Of a stretch of 64,000 bases of DNA, positions 1 to 7,479 are shown piece after piece; the stretch's first letter is position 1; each line of letters begins with the position of its first letter. Below the pieces are notes generated by a model. The model ran no database searches, was not told the origin of the DNA, and was given only the letters and a program-made list of their open reading frames with translations. Both the position numbers and the translations under genes were made by a program. Source of the DNA: Phytomonospora sp040655735 (GTDB taxonomy: Bacteria > Actinomycetota > Actinomycetes > Mycobacteriales > Micromonosporaceae); NCBI RefSeq assembly GCF_040655735.1, contig NZ_JBFAKK010000008.1, positions 62,001-126,000 on the forward strand, in the 5' to 3' direction.

Positions 1-259
1 ATGGGCACCGGGCATCGGTGGCGGGTGAGCACCGTCTTCCCGTAGCGGCCGGGCCGCCGCGTGGGCCGGTCTTGGCGTCGCCACGGTGGCGCGAGGGTGT
101 CGCGGGGGTTCGGCTTTGCCTCTCCGGCGGGTCCGAACGTCTCCCCTTGCCCTGTCGCAACGCGTGCTCACCTGCCTGAACACTGTGTCAGTCGGCTGTC
201 AGGGGTCGCGACAGCGGAGCGTCAGGGCGTTGTCAGGTCGGCCGCCGATAGTTGCCGAC

Positions 260-1252
260 ATGAACAACGCCAGCACCGCCTCCGCCCCGTCCGTCCACTT
301 CTCCGCCTCCACCTCCAGCGCCTCCACTCCCGCGCCCGCTTCCGTTCCCGCAGCCGCCGGTGTTCTTCCCTCTCTCCCCATCGGCGGGTACGCCGAGGTC
401 GGTGGGCGGCGGATCTTCGTTCACCGTGCCGGTGACGCGGCCGGTCCCGCGGTCGTCTTCCTTCCGGGTGCCAGTGCGATCGGGCTGGACTACTTCGGTC
501 TGCAGCAGCGGGTCGCCGGCTTCGCGACCGCCGTGGTCTACGACCGGGCCGGTACCGGCTTCAGCGACGATGCTCCTCTCCCCCGGTCGGGCGAGGCCGT
601 GGTGACCGAGCTGCACGAAGTCCTGGCGTCGCAAGGGATCGAGAGTCCTTATGTCCTCGTCGCGCACTCGCTCGGGGGTGCGTTCGCGCATCGCTTCGCG
701 CAGCTCTTCCCCGACGACGTCGCCGGACTGGTCTGGGTGGACGCCTTCCACCGTGACTGGGACGCGTTCCTGCCGGTCGAGGCGGGCTTGGCGGCGGGCG
801 AGGAGCTGGCGCCCTCGGCCGAGCAGCTCGAACAGGCCCTGCCGTTGATGCGGGACATGATCGCCGCCATGTTCGCCGACTACCCCGAGGCCGTCCGTGA
901 CGCGGTCGTCGACTACCACGTGTCGCGGCGCTGGATCACCGCCGGCATCGCCGAGCGAGGCCAGATGGTGTCCCTCGCCGAGGAACTGCACACCGGGCCG
1001 CAGGTGCCCGACGTCCCGGTCATCGCCTTGACTCCCGTCGGTGTCGACCCCGCACAGCAGTCCCTCATGTCGGAGGAGGTCATGCAGGCCGTCCACGACG
1101 GGAAGGTGCGCCTCGACGCGGCACTGGTCGCCTCGGTCTCCAACGGTGAGCAGCGGATCCTCAGCGACACCAACCACAGTCAGATCATCGTCGACCGCGC
1201 CGATGCCGTCGTCCAGGCCGTCCGGGACGTCATCGACCGCGCCGGCCGCTGA
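260..1252 (+). CDS. alpha/beta hydrolase
   Basis: Predicted serine hydrolase of the alpha/beta-hydrolase fold; substrate unknown. After a low-complexity Ser/Ala/Pro-rich N-terminus of about 40 residues the hydrolase core begins. The oxyanion-side motif VVFLPGAS lies near residue 65-72, the nucleophile elbow AHSLGG places the catalytic serine at about residue 137, and the probable catalytic histidine is H306 in SDTNHSQ near the C-terminus. The open frame reaches further upstream, but the ATG at 260 is chosen because the upstream part has no domain similarity and reads like non-coding sequence. Length (330 aa) fits the family. No clear signal peptide. It stands alone, followed by a small conserved gene on the same strand. 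The family is secure; the exact start and substrate are not. Confidence 0.8.
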   Translation: MNNASTASAPSVHFSASTSSASTPAPASVPAAAGVLPSLPIGGYAEVGGRRIFVHRAGDAAGPAVVFLPGASAIGLDYFGLQQRVAGFATAVVYDRAGTGFSDDAPLPRSGEAVVTELHEVLASQGIESPYVLVAHSLGGAFAHRFAQLFPDDVAGLVWVDAFHRDWDAFLPVEAGLAAGEELAPSAEQLEQALPLMRDMIAAMFADYPEAVRDAVVDYHVSRRWITAGIAERGQMVSLAEELHTGPQVPDVPVIALTPVGVDPAQQSLMSEEVMQAVHDGKVRLDAALVASVSNGEQRILSDTNHSQIIVDRADAVVQAVRDVIDRAGR

Positions 1253-1342
1253 CCTCTTCGGCGACGACCTCCGCAACTCGGCAAGACCTCACCGCAGACC
1301 ACGTCACATCTTCACCGGTACATTTTCCAAGGAGCACCAGTC

Positions 1343-1750
1343 ATGACCGTCAACCTCTCCGACCAGGACAAGGCCACCATCCGCACCGCCGCCTTCGGCG
1401 CGATCACGCTGCTGTCCTTCGCCGACGTCGCCGGCTCGCCGCACAAGGTCGCCACCCACGGCACCCTCGCGCTGAACTCGGCGACCGGCCTGGTCGGACA
1501 CGTCCTGTCCGCCAAGTCCAAGGACTTCAGACTCCAGACCAAGTCCGGCGCCGTCCTCGCCGACCAGGTCTTCCCCGCGCTCGCCGCGTCGGTGACCCTC
1601 CTCGATGCCCACGATCCCGCCGAGGCCGACAACTTCCGCGCCACCATCGCCGTCGCCCTCGACGCCGCCGCACGCGCCGGCAGCAGCGTCCCCAGCGCAC
1701 CCCTGACCGAGATGATCCGCAAGATCACCGAAGTCATCGCCGTCGCGTAG
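1343..1750 (+). CDS. conserved hypothetical protein, 135 aa
   Basis: Small acidic, alanine-rich, probably helical protein with no catalytic motif, signal peptide or membrane segment that I can see. A good Shine-Dalgarno (AAGGAGCACC) sits just upstream of the ATG, and coding bias is typical of the window. From memory similar uncharacterised proteins occur in many actinobacteria, but I cannot assign a function. It follows the hydrolase gene by 90 nt on the same strand, and a long inverted repeat after the stop probably terminates the transcript, so the two may be co-transcribed. Confidence 0.75.
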   Translation: MTVNLSDQDKATIRTAAFGAITLLSFADVAGSPHKVATHGTLALNSATGLVGHVLSAKSKDFRLQTKSGAVLADQVFPALAASVTLLDAHDPAEADNFRATIAVALDAAARAGSSVPSAPLTEMIRKITEVIAVA

Positions 1751-1768
1751 ACAGATGAGGGCTTCCCC

Positions 1769-1816
1769 GCCACCACCGTCACGAGGGCCCGGCTGGCCCC
1801 ACACGGTGGTGGCCTT
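1769..1816 (+). terminator. long-loop hairpin terminator
   Basis: Perfect 11-bp inverted repeat: GCCACCACCGT (1769-1779) pairs with ACGGTGGTGGC (1803-1813), followed by CTTT. The loop is 23 nt and G/C-rich. It lies 19 nt after the stop of the 135-aa gene, so a transcription terminator is the simplest reading. Confidence 0.55.
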
Positions 1817-1899
1817 TCCAGTGATCGGGAACGTCAGGCCGGCGGCGTGTTTCGGCCAATGGTGTTGCCCTGAGCCGATCTTGCCGCCACACTCGCCGC

Positions 1900-2634
1900 A
1901 TGTCGTTGCGTCACCATGAGATCGCCGAGGCGAACCACCGGATCCTCAATCCCTTCACCGAGTCCAAACTGGACCTTCTCGGTGAGCTGTGCCGGCTGCG
2001 GGCCGGCATGCGGCAGCTCGACCTGGCCTGCGGGAAGGGTGAGATGCTCGCGCGCTGGTCGTCGACCTACGGGATCACGGGTGTGGGCGTCGATCTGAGC
2101 GACTACTTCCTCCTCGCCGCCGAGCGTCGGGCCGCTGAGCTGCGGGTCGCCGACCGGCTCACCTTCGTCAGCGGCGACGCCGGCGCCCACGTCGCCGAGG
2201 AGGGCGCTTTCGACGTGGTGTCGTGCATTGGGGCGACGTGGATCGGTGGCGGACTGGCCGGGACGCTCGACTTGATGAAGCGTGCCCTGGCTCCCGACGG
2301 GTTGTTGCTGGTGGGTGAGCCGTACTGGATCGACGAGCCGCCGGCGGAGGCGGTCGAGGCGCTGGGGGCGCCGGACTCGGTGTCGCTTTCGGGGACGCTG
2401 GAACGGTTCGAGGCAGCGGGGTGCGAGCTGATCGAGATGGTCCACGCCGACCACGACTCCTGGGACCGTTACGTCGCCGCGCAGTGGCGGACGATCGCCG
2501 ACTGGCTGCGCGCCAACTCCGGCGACCCTGAGGCGCAGGCGATGCGCGACTTCGCCGAGCAGTCGCGCAAGTCCTACATGGCTTACGGGCGCCGGTATTT
2601 CGGGTGGGGCGTGTTCATGCTGCGGGTGGTCTGA
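1900..2634 (+). CDS. class I SAM-dependent methyltransferase
   Basis: Predicted methyltransferase of the Rossmann-fold class I type. The AdoMet-binding motif I is clear at residues 40-48 (LDLACGKGE), followed by an acidic motif II region (GVGVDLSD) near residue 65 and a motif IV-like stretch FDVVSCIGATW around residues 107-117. The C-terminal part carries a tryptophan/tyrosine-rich extension with WDRYVAAQW. Full length for a small-molecule methyltransferase (244 aa). The acceptor substrate cannot be deduced. It converges on the GNAT-like gene downstream, with stops only 18 nt apart. No regulator is adjacent. Confidence 0.82.
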   Translation: MSLRHHEIAEANHRILNPFTESKLDLLGELCRLRAGMRQLDLACGKGEMLARWSSTYGITGVGVDLSDYFLLAAERRAAELRVADRLTFVSGDAGAHVAEEGAFDVVSCIGATWIGGGLAGTLDLMKRALAPDGLLLVGEPYWIDEPPAEAVEALGAPDSVSLSGTLERFEAAGCELIEMVHADHDSWDRYVAAQWRTIADWLRANSGDPEAQAMRDFAEQSRKSYMAYGRRYFGWGVFMLRVV

Positions 2635-2652
2635 GGCTGCGGCCGACAGCTG

Positions 2653-3270
2653 TCAGGGTCGGCGGCGGGGGCGGATGATGACCTCGCTGCCGATCGGTGT
2701 GAAGCCGACGGCGAGGAACGCGCGCAGCGACCTGGCGTTTCCCGGTGAGACGGCGGCGAAGACGGGTTCTCCCGACGGGGCGAGCCCGAGGGCGTCGGTG
2801 AGGAGCGATCTCCCGCGACCGCGGCCGGTGTCGGTGACCTCGATGCTGAGTTCCCGGCGGCCGGCGAGGCCTTGGGAGATGGTGACCAGTCCGCGTTCGT
2901 CGCCGTAGACCTCGACGTTGCGGCGAAGGCCGAGGGCGTGGGCGACGCGGGGGTGCCCGGCGAGGTCGTCGCGGGCGGGTGGGCCGCCCAGGCCGGTGCC
3001 GAAGGCGACGAGGGTGGCGTCGAGGACGCCGATCTCGCCGTCCGGGCCGCCGAGGAGGCGCAGGACGTCCGGCGACATGGAGCCGCCGAAGCCGTCGGCG
3101 CCGGTGAGGGCGGCGGCGGGGAGTGCGGTGGCGATGAAGGCGTGGCCGGTGAAGGCGACGGAGGCTTCGAGGCCGTCGTCGAGGGGTGGGAGGACGGTGA
3201 CGGCGCCGTCGACCTCGGGGAAGGTGCCGTCGGCGGCGGCGAGGAAGTGGTCGAGGAGCGGGTGGGCCAT
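2653..3270 (-). CDS. GNAT-like acetyltransferase
   Basis: Protein of 205 aa whose C-terminal third looks like a GNAT fold: SIEVTDTGRGRGRSLLTDA contains the Q/R-x-x-G-x-G/A-type acetyl-CoA loop (about residues 142-160) and is followed by PVFAAVSPGNARSLRAFLAVGF (about 165-190), the usual beta-helix segment with the N-A-x-S-x-R/K-x-x-x-x-x-G-F pattern. The N-terminal half is less typical, so it may be a diverged family member. Acceptor unknown. Start ATG at 3270. Divergent from the zinc-ribbon gene at 3324, with about 53 nt between the starts. Confidence 0.65.
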   Translation of the reverse strand: MAHPLLDHFLAAADGTFPEVDGAVTVLPPLDDGLEASVAFTGHAFIATALPAAALTGADGFGGSMSPDVLRLLGGPDGEIGVLDATLVAFGTGLGGPPARDDLAGHPRVAHALGLRRNVEVYGDERGLVTISQGLAGRRELSIEVTDTGRGRGRSLLTDALGLAPSGEPVFAAVSPGNARSLRAFLAVGFTPIGSEVIIRPRRRP

Positions 3271-3323
3271 GGGGGAACGATATTCGCGGGGCCGGAGTGT
3301 GCGGCGGGGGTTAGCCTCGCCGC

Positions 3324-3680
3324 ATGTGCGTCTACGCCGAGACGGCCTACAAGTTGCACTATGTCTGCGTCGTCTGCCGGTTGAGCTTCAAGCGGCACGC
3401 CGGGGAGCACGCGTGCCCGGCGTGCGGGGCGGCGATGGCGTGTGCGGGGCACGACTTCGCAGCGCCCCGGCGCGGTGACGTGAGCGGATGGTCGGTGGTG
3501 GTGGCGGTGCTGCGGGAAGGGCTGCGTTACGAGGGATTCGAGCCCTGCGGGTGCGGGAGGGATCCGAAGTACCGGCCCCGGACCAGGGCGCAGTTGCGGG
3601 TCCGCGAGGTGGAGGGCGAGCGGGCGGGGCTGTCGCGGGGCGAGGCCCTGGCGAGGCGGGATCCCTGGCCGAGGGGTTGA
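3324..3680 (+). CDS. zinc-ribbon hypothetical protein
   Basis: Small protein of 118 aa with four cysteines in two C-x-x-C knuckles near the N-terminus (CVVC about residue 15-18 and CPAC about 31-34), so a structural zinc ribbon is likely. Additional CGCG is seen near residue 75. The C-terminus is Arg/Glu-rich. From memory this is a widespread actinobacterial uncharacterised family. The start is supported by TAGCCT (3312-3317), a -10-like box six nt before the ATG, which suggests a leaderless mRNA. Function unknown; RNA or protein binding would fit but is only a guess. Confidence 0.72.
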   Translation: MCVYAETAYKLHYVCVVCRLSFKRHAGEHACPACGAAMACAGHDFAAPRRGDVSGWSVVVAVLREGLRYEGFEPCGCGRDPKYRPRTRAQLRVREVEGERAGLSRGEALARRDPWPRG

Positions 3681-3732
3681 GCGGGCCGAAATCGCTGGAC
3701 GGTTTCCGGGGGCCTCGTCGTACTCTGCGCAC

Positions 3733-4200
3733 GTGACGAAACTGCGTTTGGAAGAGATCACTCCCGACAACTTCGACGCCGCCACCGCGGTGAGCGTGCG
3801 GGAGGACCAGGGGCACTTGGTGGCGCCGGTGATGAAGTCCCTCGCCGAGGCGTCGATGTACCCGGGGGTGGCGTGGCCGAGGTTGATCCTCGACGGGGAT
3901 GACGTGGTGGGGTTCCTGATGGCGTTCCTGGACATCGACTGGCTGGGCGACGGGTCGAGGAGTGTCGTCCGGTCGGGGTTGTGGCGGTTGAACATCAACG
4001 GTGGGACGCAGGGGAAGGGGTACGGGCGCTTCGCGGTGGGGGAAGTCGCGGCGGAGATCCGGCGGCGTGGGGGGACGGAGCTGTACGTGACGTATCACCC
4101 GGGAAGTGATGGGCCGCAGGAGTTCTACCGGAAGTTGGGGTTCGTGGAGAACGGGGAGATGAGCGGGGACCAGACGGTCGCCGTGCTCGCCTTGGGGTGA
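3733..4200 (+). CDS. GNAT family N-acetyltransferase
   Basis: Acetyl-CoA-dependent N-acetyltransferase of 155 aa, similar in layout to the spermine/spermidine acetyltransferase-like group. Visible features: the substrate-side strand with VVGFLMAFLDID (about residues 58-70), the acetyl-CoA loop GGTQGKGYGRFAV (about 95-107, pattern Q-x-x-G-x-G/A), and the final strand FYRKLGFVENGE with the usual Y-x-K-x-G-F motif (about 132-143). GTG start at 3733 preceded by TACTCT at 3721-3726 with a six-nt gap, a leaderless-type start. The gene lies 52 nt after the zinc-ribbon gene. Physiological acceptor unknown. Confidence 0.82.
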   Translation: MTKLRLEEITPDNFDAATAVSVREDQGHLVAPVMKSLAEASMYPGVAWPRLILDGDDVVGFLMAFLDIDWLGDGSRSVVRSGLWRLNINGGTQGKGYGRFAVGEVAAEIRRRGGTELYVTYHPGSDGPQEFYRKLGFVENGEMSGDQTVAVLALG

Positions 4201-4277
4201 GGCGGTGGGCCGGCGCGGGGTGAGGGCGTGAGACCGGGGCTCGGCGGGGTGGGGTGCCGCCGCCGGGCCGGAGGGGG

Positions 4278-4550
4278 TTAGAGGGTGTCGAGGCGGCCGG
4301 TGCGGAGGTCGGCGAGGAAGGCCGACCAGGCCGGGGTGGTGAGGGTGAGCACCGGGTAGTCGTGGCCGGCGGAGTTTTTCGAGTCGCGGACGGCGACGGT
4401 GGCCGGGGCGGTGGGGGCCACCTCGACACACTGGGCCGTGCCGTTGCTGCTGCGGGACGACTTGCGCCAGGGGTGGTCGTTGAGGCAGGCGACCTCGACG
4501 CACTGGCCGGTGCCGTTGCTGCTGCGGCTGCTTTTGCGCCAGACGGTCAT
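4278..4550 (-). CDS. DUF397 protein with duplicated N-terminal half
   Basis: DUF397 proteins are small actinobacterial proteins almost always encoded next to an XRE/DUF5753 regulator, as here. The core motif W-R-K-S-S-x-S-x-x-x-x-x-C-V-E-V-A occurs twice in tandem at about residues 3-19 and 28-44, while the C-terminal motif VRDSKNSAG...FLADLRTGRL occurs once. This looks like an internal duplication of the first half. The ATG at 4550 overlaps the stop of the upstream XRE gene (ATGA), so translation is coupled. The family is thought to act as a partner or antagonist of the adjacent regulator; that is family knowledge, not visible here. Confidence 0.85.
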   Translation of the reverse strand: MTVWRKSSRSSNGTGQCVEVACLNDHPWRKSSRSSNGTAQCVEVAPTAPATVAVRDSKNSAGHDYPVLTLTTPAWSAFLADLRTGRLDTL

Positions 4551-5401
4551 TCGAGCTCCTTGAGCAACTGCCGGATCTTCGCCGCCGAATCGGCTGGACT
4601 TAGCGCGGCGGACTCGAGGCGATCGTATCGCTTGGCGATCACATCGGCCTCTTCTCCTTCGACCCACAGGTTTCCAGAGACTGTGTCGATGTGGCCGACA
4701 TGCGGATACGGCTCGGGAAGATCGAGTAGCGCGAACGCGCCGTTCGGTGCGGGGTGGACGCGTGCATCACCTGGCAGAACGCGGATCTGGACCGAGCTGT
4801 TGTCCGCGAGGTTCAGCAGGTGGCGTAGCTGGCCGCGAATCACTTCGGTACCACCAAGCCGACGCCTCAACACTGACTCATCGACGACCGAGCTGAAGCG
4901 CACCGGCTGGTTTCCAGCGAGGATGCGCTTGCGCTCCATGCGAAGGTCGACCCACTTGTCGATCTGACCCGAGCTGACGTCCGGGTCACCGGCGGCGATC
5001 AAAGCGCGGGCGAATTCCTCTGTCTGGAGCATCCCGTGGAACACGATCGGGTCGAACGAGCGGATGTGCCGGGCGCGGCTCTCCATCCACGCGAGGTCGA
5101 GCATCCAGGCGGGCGCGTGTTTCGAGTAGCCGTCCCACCAACCCTTCTGCCAGGCGTCGCGGCTGATCTGTTCGAGGTTGGCGCGGACCATCGGGTCGTC
5201 GACGCCGTAGAAGTTGAGCAGCGCCATCACGTCCGCCACGCGGGCCGGGACGAGGCCGTTTTCGATGCGGCTGATCGTGCCCTGATCCCGCTGTAGGTAC
5301 TGCCCGGCGTCGGCGAGCGTGACGTTGGCGTCCATGCGGTGCTTGCGCAGTTCCTCGCCGAGCCACTGGGCGCGAAGAGTCGGGAACTTCTTGGCAGGCA
5401 T
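4547..5401 (-). CDS. XRE-family regulator with DUF5753 domain
   Basis: Helix-turn-helix regulator of 284 aa. The N-terminus (about residues 10-65) carries a Cro/C1-type HTH with LADAGQYLQRDQGTISRIEN, and the remaining two thirds form the DUF5753 domain (WWDGYSKHAPAW, FHGMLQTEEFARAL, GQLRHLLNLA, IRVLPGDA). Start ATG at 5401 chosen because GGAGGA lies at the right distance and the longer open frame upstream crosses the divergent promoter region. Its stop overlaps the DUF397 start. Such pairs (related to WhiJ-type systems of Streptomyces) usually repress or modulate neighbouring small genes. Divergent from the two small genes at 5522-6011. Confidence 0.88.
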   Translation of the reverse strand: MPAKKFPTLRAQWLGEELRKHRMDANVTLADAGQYLQRDQGTISRIENGLVPARVADVMALLNFYGVDDPMVRANLEQISRDAWQKGWWDGYSKHAPAWMLDLAWMESRARHIRSFDPIVFHGMLQTEEFARALIAAGDPDVSSGQIDKWVDLRMERKRILAGNQPVRFSSVVDESVLRRRLGGTEVIRGQLRHLLNLADNSSVQIRVLPGDARVHPAPNGAFALLDLPEPYPHVGHIDTVSGNLWVEGEEADVIAKRYDRLESAALSPADSAAKIRQLLKELE

Positions 5402-5447
5402 TGGTGTCCTCCAATATCGCGGGATCGAAGCGTTGTATTTACCCTTC

Positions 5448-5476
5448 TTGCACTCTACCGAACTCGTGTGTAATGC
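5448..5476 (+). promoter_or_regulatory. predicted sigma-70-type promoter
   Basis: TTGCAC (5448-5453), a 17-nt spacer and TAATGC (5471-5476) make a reasonable housekeeping promoter for the gene starting at 5522. On the other strand GTGACA and TAGAGT elements for the XRE gene overlap the same stretch, so the regulator could control both directions from here. Confidence 0.45.
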
Positions 5477-5521
5477 TGTCACTTGGGTAACACCAGCATC
5501 ACGTTCTGGAAGGTGGGGGCC

Positions 5522-5809
5522 ATGACCAGCGCGGACACGCCCGATTTTCGAGGGAAGGCGTTCACGGATCTCGTCGCCTGGCTCGGTGCAAAACGGGAGA
5601 ACCACATTTTCGCGTTGCTCGCCGATTACGCATCCCTGTGGGGGACGTCGGGGACTTGGCGGTGCGAGGAAGACATCCGGTGGGCGGTGCACGTCGTGGG
5701 GTGCGAGCCCTACAAATCCGACGAACTGCGGTGGGCGACCAATCTCCTCGCGCGGCTTTCACTCACAGCTGATGAGGCGAAGGGAATTCGTTGTCGTGAG
5801 CGGCACTAA
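5522..5809 (+). CDS. hypothetical protein, 95 aa
   Basis: Unrecognised small protein. It is rich in Trp and Leu (for example DLVAWLGAKRENHIFALLADY and LWGTSGTWRCEEDIRWAV) and appears helical and soluble. The ATG at 5522 has a strong purine-rich Shine-Dalgarno (GGAAGGTGGGGG). The next gene overlaps its 3' end by 14 nt in another frame, which points to a two-gene operon. It faces the XRE/DUF397 pair and is a natural target of that regulator, by position only. Confidence 0.65.
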   Translation: MTSADTPDFRGKAFTDLVAWLGAKRENHIFALLADYASLWGTSGTWRCEEDIRWAVHVVGCEPYKSDELRWATNLLARLSLTADEAKGIRCRERH

Positions 5810-6011
5810 TCCGCCTGAACCAGACCCGTGGACGGTGCACCGCCTGCACACCCGAGGCCGCTCGGGCCGCTGCGTCACCTGCAACGGCCCCTACCCCTGC
5901 GACGCGCTCGCCAACGCCATCGACGAGATCCGCGCTCGCCTCGATCGGCCCGAAGACCGCTGGCACTTAGTCGTTCGATCCCTAAACAGAGTGCAGCCGC
6001 CCGTGGCCTAG
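5796..6011 (+). CDS. small CxxC protein, 71 aa
   Basis: Small protein with the pattern H-x7-G-R-C-V-T-C-N-G-P-Y-P-C-D-A, giving three cysteines and a nearby histidine in a putative zinc site (about residues 15-34). Similar H...GxCxxC...WPCxT proteins are common next to DUF397/XRE pairs in actinobacteria (recalled, not searched). The GTG at 5796 is chosen because AAGGGA sits just upstream; an ATG at 5772 in frame is possible. Overlaps the upstream gene, and its stop codon lies inside a strong hairpin. Confidence 0.6.
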   Translation: MSGTNPPEPDPWTVHRLHTRGRSGRCVTCNGPYPCDALANAIDEIRARLDRPEDRWHLVVRSLNRVQPPVA

Positions 6012-6029
6012 ACAACTCCGGGCGGCTGC
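5993..6029 (+). terminator. hairpin over the stop codon
   Basis: GCAGCCGCCCG (5993-6003) pairs perfectly with CGGGCGGCTGC (6019-6029) around a 15-nt loop that contains the stop codon of the 71-aa gene. There is no T-run, but actinobacterial terminators often lack one. Confidence 0.5.
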
Positions 6030-6053
6030 GATGACAGAGAAATCAGGTCTCAA

Positions 6054-6305
6054 ATGTCACCGGAGAACGTAACACTCCTCGTCGGCGCCACCCTCCTAGC
6101 GACACTGCCTGTCGCGGCTGCGGTCGCCACTCTCGTCAGCGCCGCTCATAACCATGACCTCTCGGTCTTCAAGTACTGCACCTGTTACTTCTGTCTGCTG
6201 GCTTACCAACTCGACAGGCACCATGGGCGGCATCGGCTCGAAGACCACTACTCGAAGCAGCACGCGATCAGGGCGGACTTCCATCGCCTCCGCCCCGACA
6301 GTTGA
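6054..6305 (+). CDS. small single-pass membrane protein
   Basis: Hypothetical protein of 83 aa with a hydrophobic segment at about residues 6-30 (LLVGATLLATLPVAAAVATL), followed by a cysteine cluster CTCYFC and a His/Arg-rich basic tail (DRHHGRHRLEDHYSKQH). One membrane span with a cytoplasmic, possibly metal-binding tail is likely. No family recognised. It follows the two-gene unit at 5522-6011 after a hairpin, and converges on ino1 with a terminator between. Coding status is moderately supported by size and a clear hydrophobic segment. Confidence 0.55.
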   Translation: MSPENVTLLVGATLLATLPVAAAVATLVSAAHNHDLSVFKYCTCYFCLLAYQLDRHHGRHRLEDHYSKQHAIRADFHRLRPDS

Positions 6306-6333
6306 CCGGACAGTCGAACAACCCGCCAAAAGA

Positions 6334-6363
6334 GCCGCCCCCCACCTTCCGGTGAGGGGCGGC
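6334..6363. terminator. convergent terminator before ino1
   Basis: Near-perfect hairpin: GCCGCCCC-C-CACC (6334-6346), loop TTCC, GGTG-A-GGGGCGGC (6351-6363), one C/A mismatch. It lies between the small membrane gene and the 3' end of ino1 and can serve both directions. Confidence 0.65.
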
Positions 6364-6386
6364 CCGAAGTACAGAACCTAAAGAGC

Positions 6387-7466
6387 TCAGCTCGCGATCT
6401 CGCCGCGGATGAACTGCTCGACGGCCTCGTGCGCGTCGTGGTCGGCGTACTGCACCGGCGGCGACTTCATGAAGTAAGCCGACGGCCCCATGACCGGACC
6501 CGCGATCTTGCGGTCGAGGGCGATCTTCGCCGCACGCACCGCATCGATGATGATGCCGGCGCTGTTCGGCGAGTCCCACACCTCAAGCTTCAGCTCCGCG
6601 TTCAGCGGAGTGTCGCCGAAGGAACGGCCCTCAAGCCGGATGTAGGCCCACTTGCGGTCGTCGAGCCACGGCACGTGGTCGGACGGTCCGATGTGGACAT
6701 CGCTCTTCCCCATCTCGTGGGGGATCTGCGAGGTCACCGACTGGGTCTTGGAGATCTTCTTCGACACCAGACGCTTGCGCTCCAGCATGTTCATGAAGTC
6801 CATGTTCCCGCCGAAGTTCAGCTGGTAGGTCCGCAGCAACTCCACGCCACGGTCCTCGAACAGCTTCGCCAGCTCGCGGTGCACGATCGTCGCACCGACC
6901 TGGCTCTTGATGTCGTCACCGACGATCGGCAGCCCGGCGTCCTCGAACTTCTTGGCCCACTCGGGGTCCGAGGCGATGAACACGGGCAGGGCGTTGACGA
7001 AGCCGCACCCGGCGTCGATCGCGGCCTGCGCGTAGAACTTGTCGGCCTCTTCGGACCCGACCGGCAGGTACGACACGACCACGTCGACCTTCGCCTCGCG
7101 CAGCGCGGCGGCCACGTCGACCGGCTTCTCGTCGGACTCCTGCACCATCTCGCGGTAGTACTCCCCGAGACCGTCGAAGGTCGGTCCACGCTGCACCATC
7201 ACGCCGGTGGGCGGCACGTCGGCGAACTGGACCGTGTTGTTCTCCGAAGCCGAGATGGCCGCGGCCAGATCCTGGCCGACCTTCTTGGCGTCGACGTCGA
7301 AAGCGGCCACGAACTGCACGTCACCGACGTGGTAGTCACCGAACTTGACGTGCATGAGACCCGGGACCCGCTGGCCTGGATCGGCGTCCTTGTAGTACTC
7401 CACGCCCTGCACGAGCGAAGACGCGCAGTTGCCGACACCGACAATGGCCACACGAACAGCACCCAT
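6387..7466 (-). CDS. ino1: myo-inositol-1-phosphate synthase
   Basis: Cytosolic NAD-dependent enzyme that converts glucose 6-phosphate to 1L-myo-inositol 1-phosphate, the first step toward phosphatidylinositol, PIMs and mycothiol. The N-terminal NAD-binding loop VGVGNCASS (about residues 9-17) is clear, as are VSYLPVGSEEADKFYAQAA, VGDDIKSQVGATIVHR and the family signature NFGGNMDFMNM. Length 359 aa matches mycobacterial Ino1 rather than the longer eukaryotic enzyme. Start ATG at 7466 follows AAGGAGG. It lies 13 nt after the padR stop, so the two form an operon, the same arrangement as Rv0047c-Rv0046c of M. tuberculosis. Likely regulated by the PadR protein and the palindrome at 8254. Confidence 0.96.
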   Translation of the reverse strand: MGAVRVAIVGVGNCASSLVQGVEYYKDADPGQRVPGLMHVKFGDYHVGDVQFVAAFDVDAKKVGQDLAAAISASENNTVQFADVPPTGVMVQRGPTFDGLGEYYREMVQESDEKPVDVAAALREAKVDVVVSYLPVGSEEADKFYAQAAIDAGCGFVNALPVFIASDPEWAKKFEDAGLPIVGDDIKSQVGATIVHRELAKLFEDRGVELLRTYQLNFGGNMDFMNMLERKRLVSKKISKTQSVTSQIPHEMGKSDVHIGPSDHVPWLDDRKWAYIRLEGRSFGDTPLNAELKLEVWDSPNSAGIIIDAVRAAKIALDRKIAGPVMGPSAYFMKSPPVQYADHDAHEAVEQFIRGEIAS

Positions 7467-7479
7467 CGCGCATGCCTCC

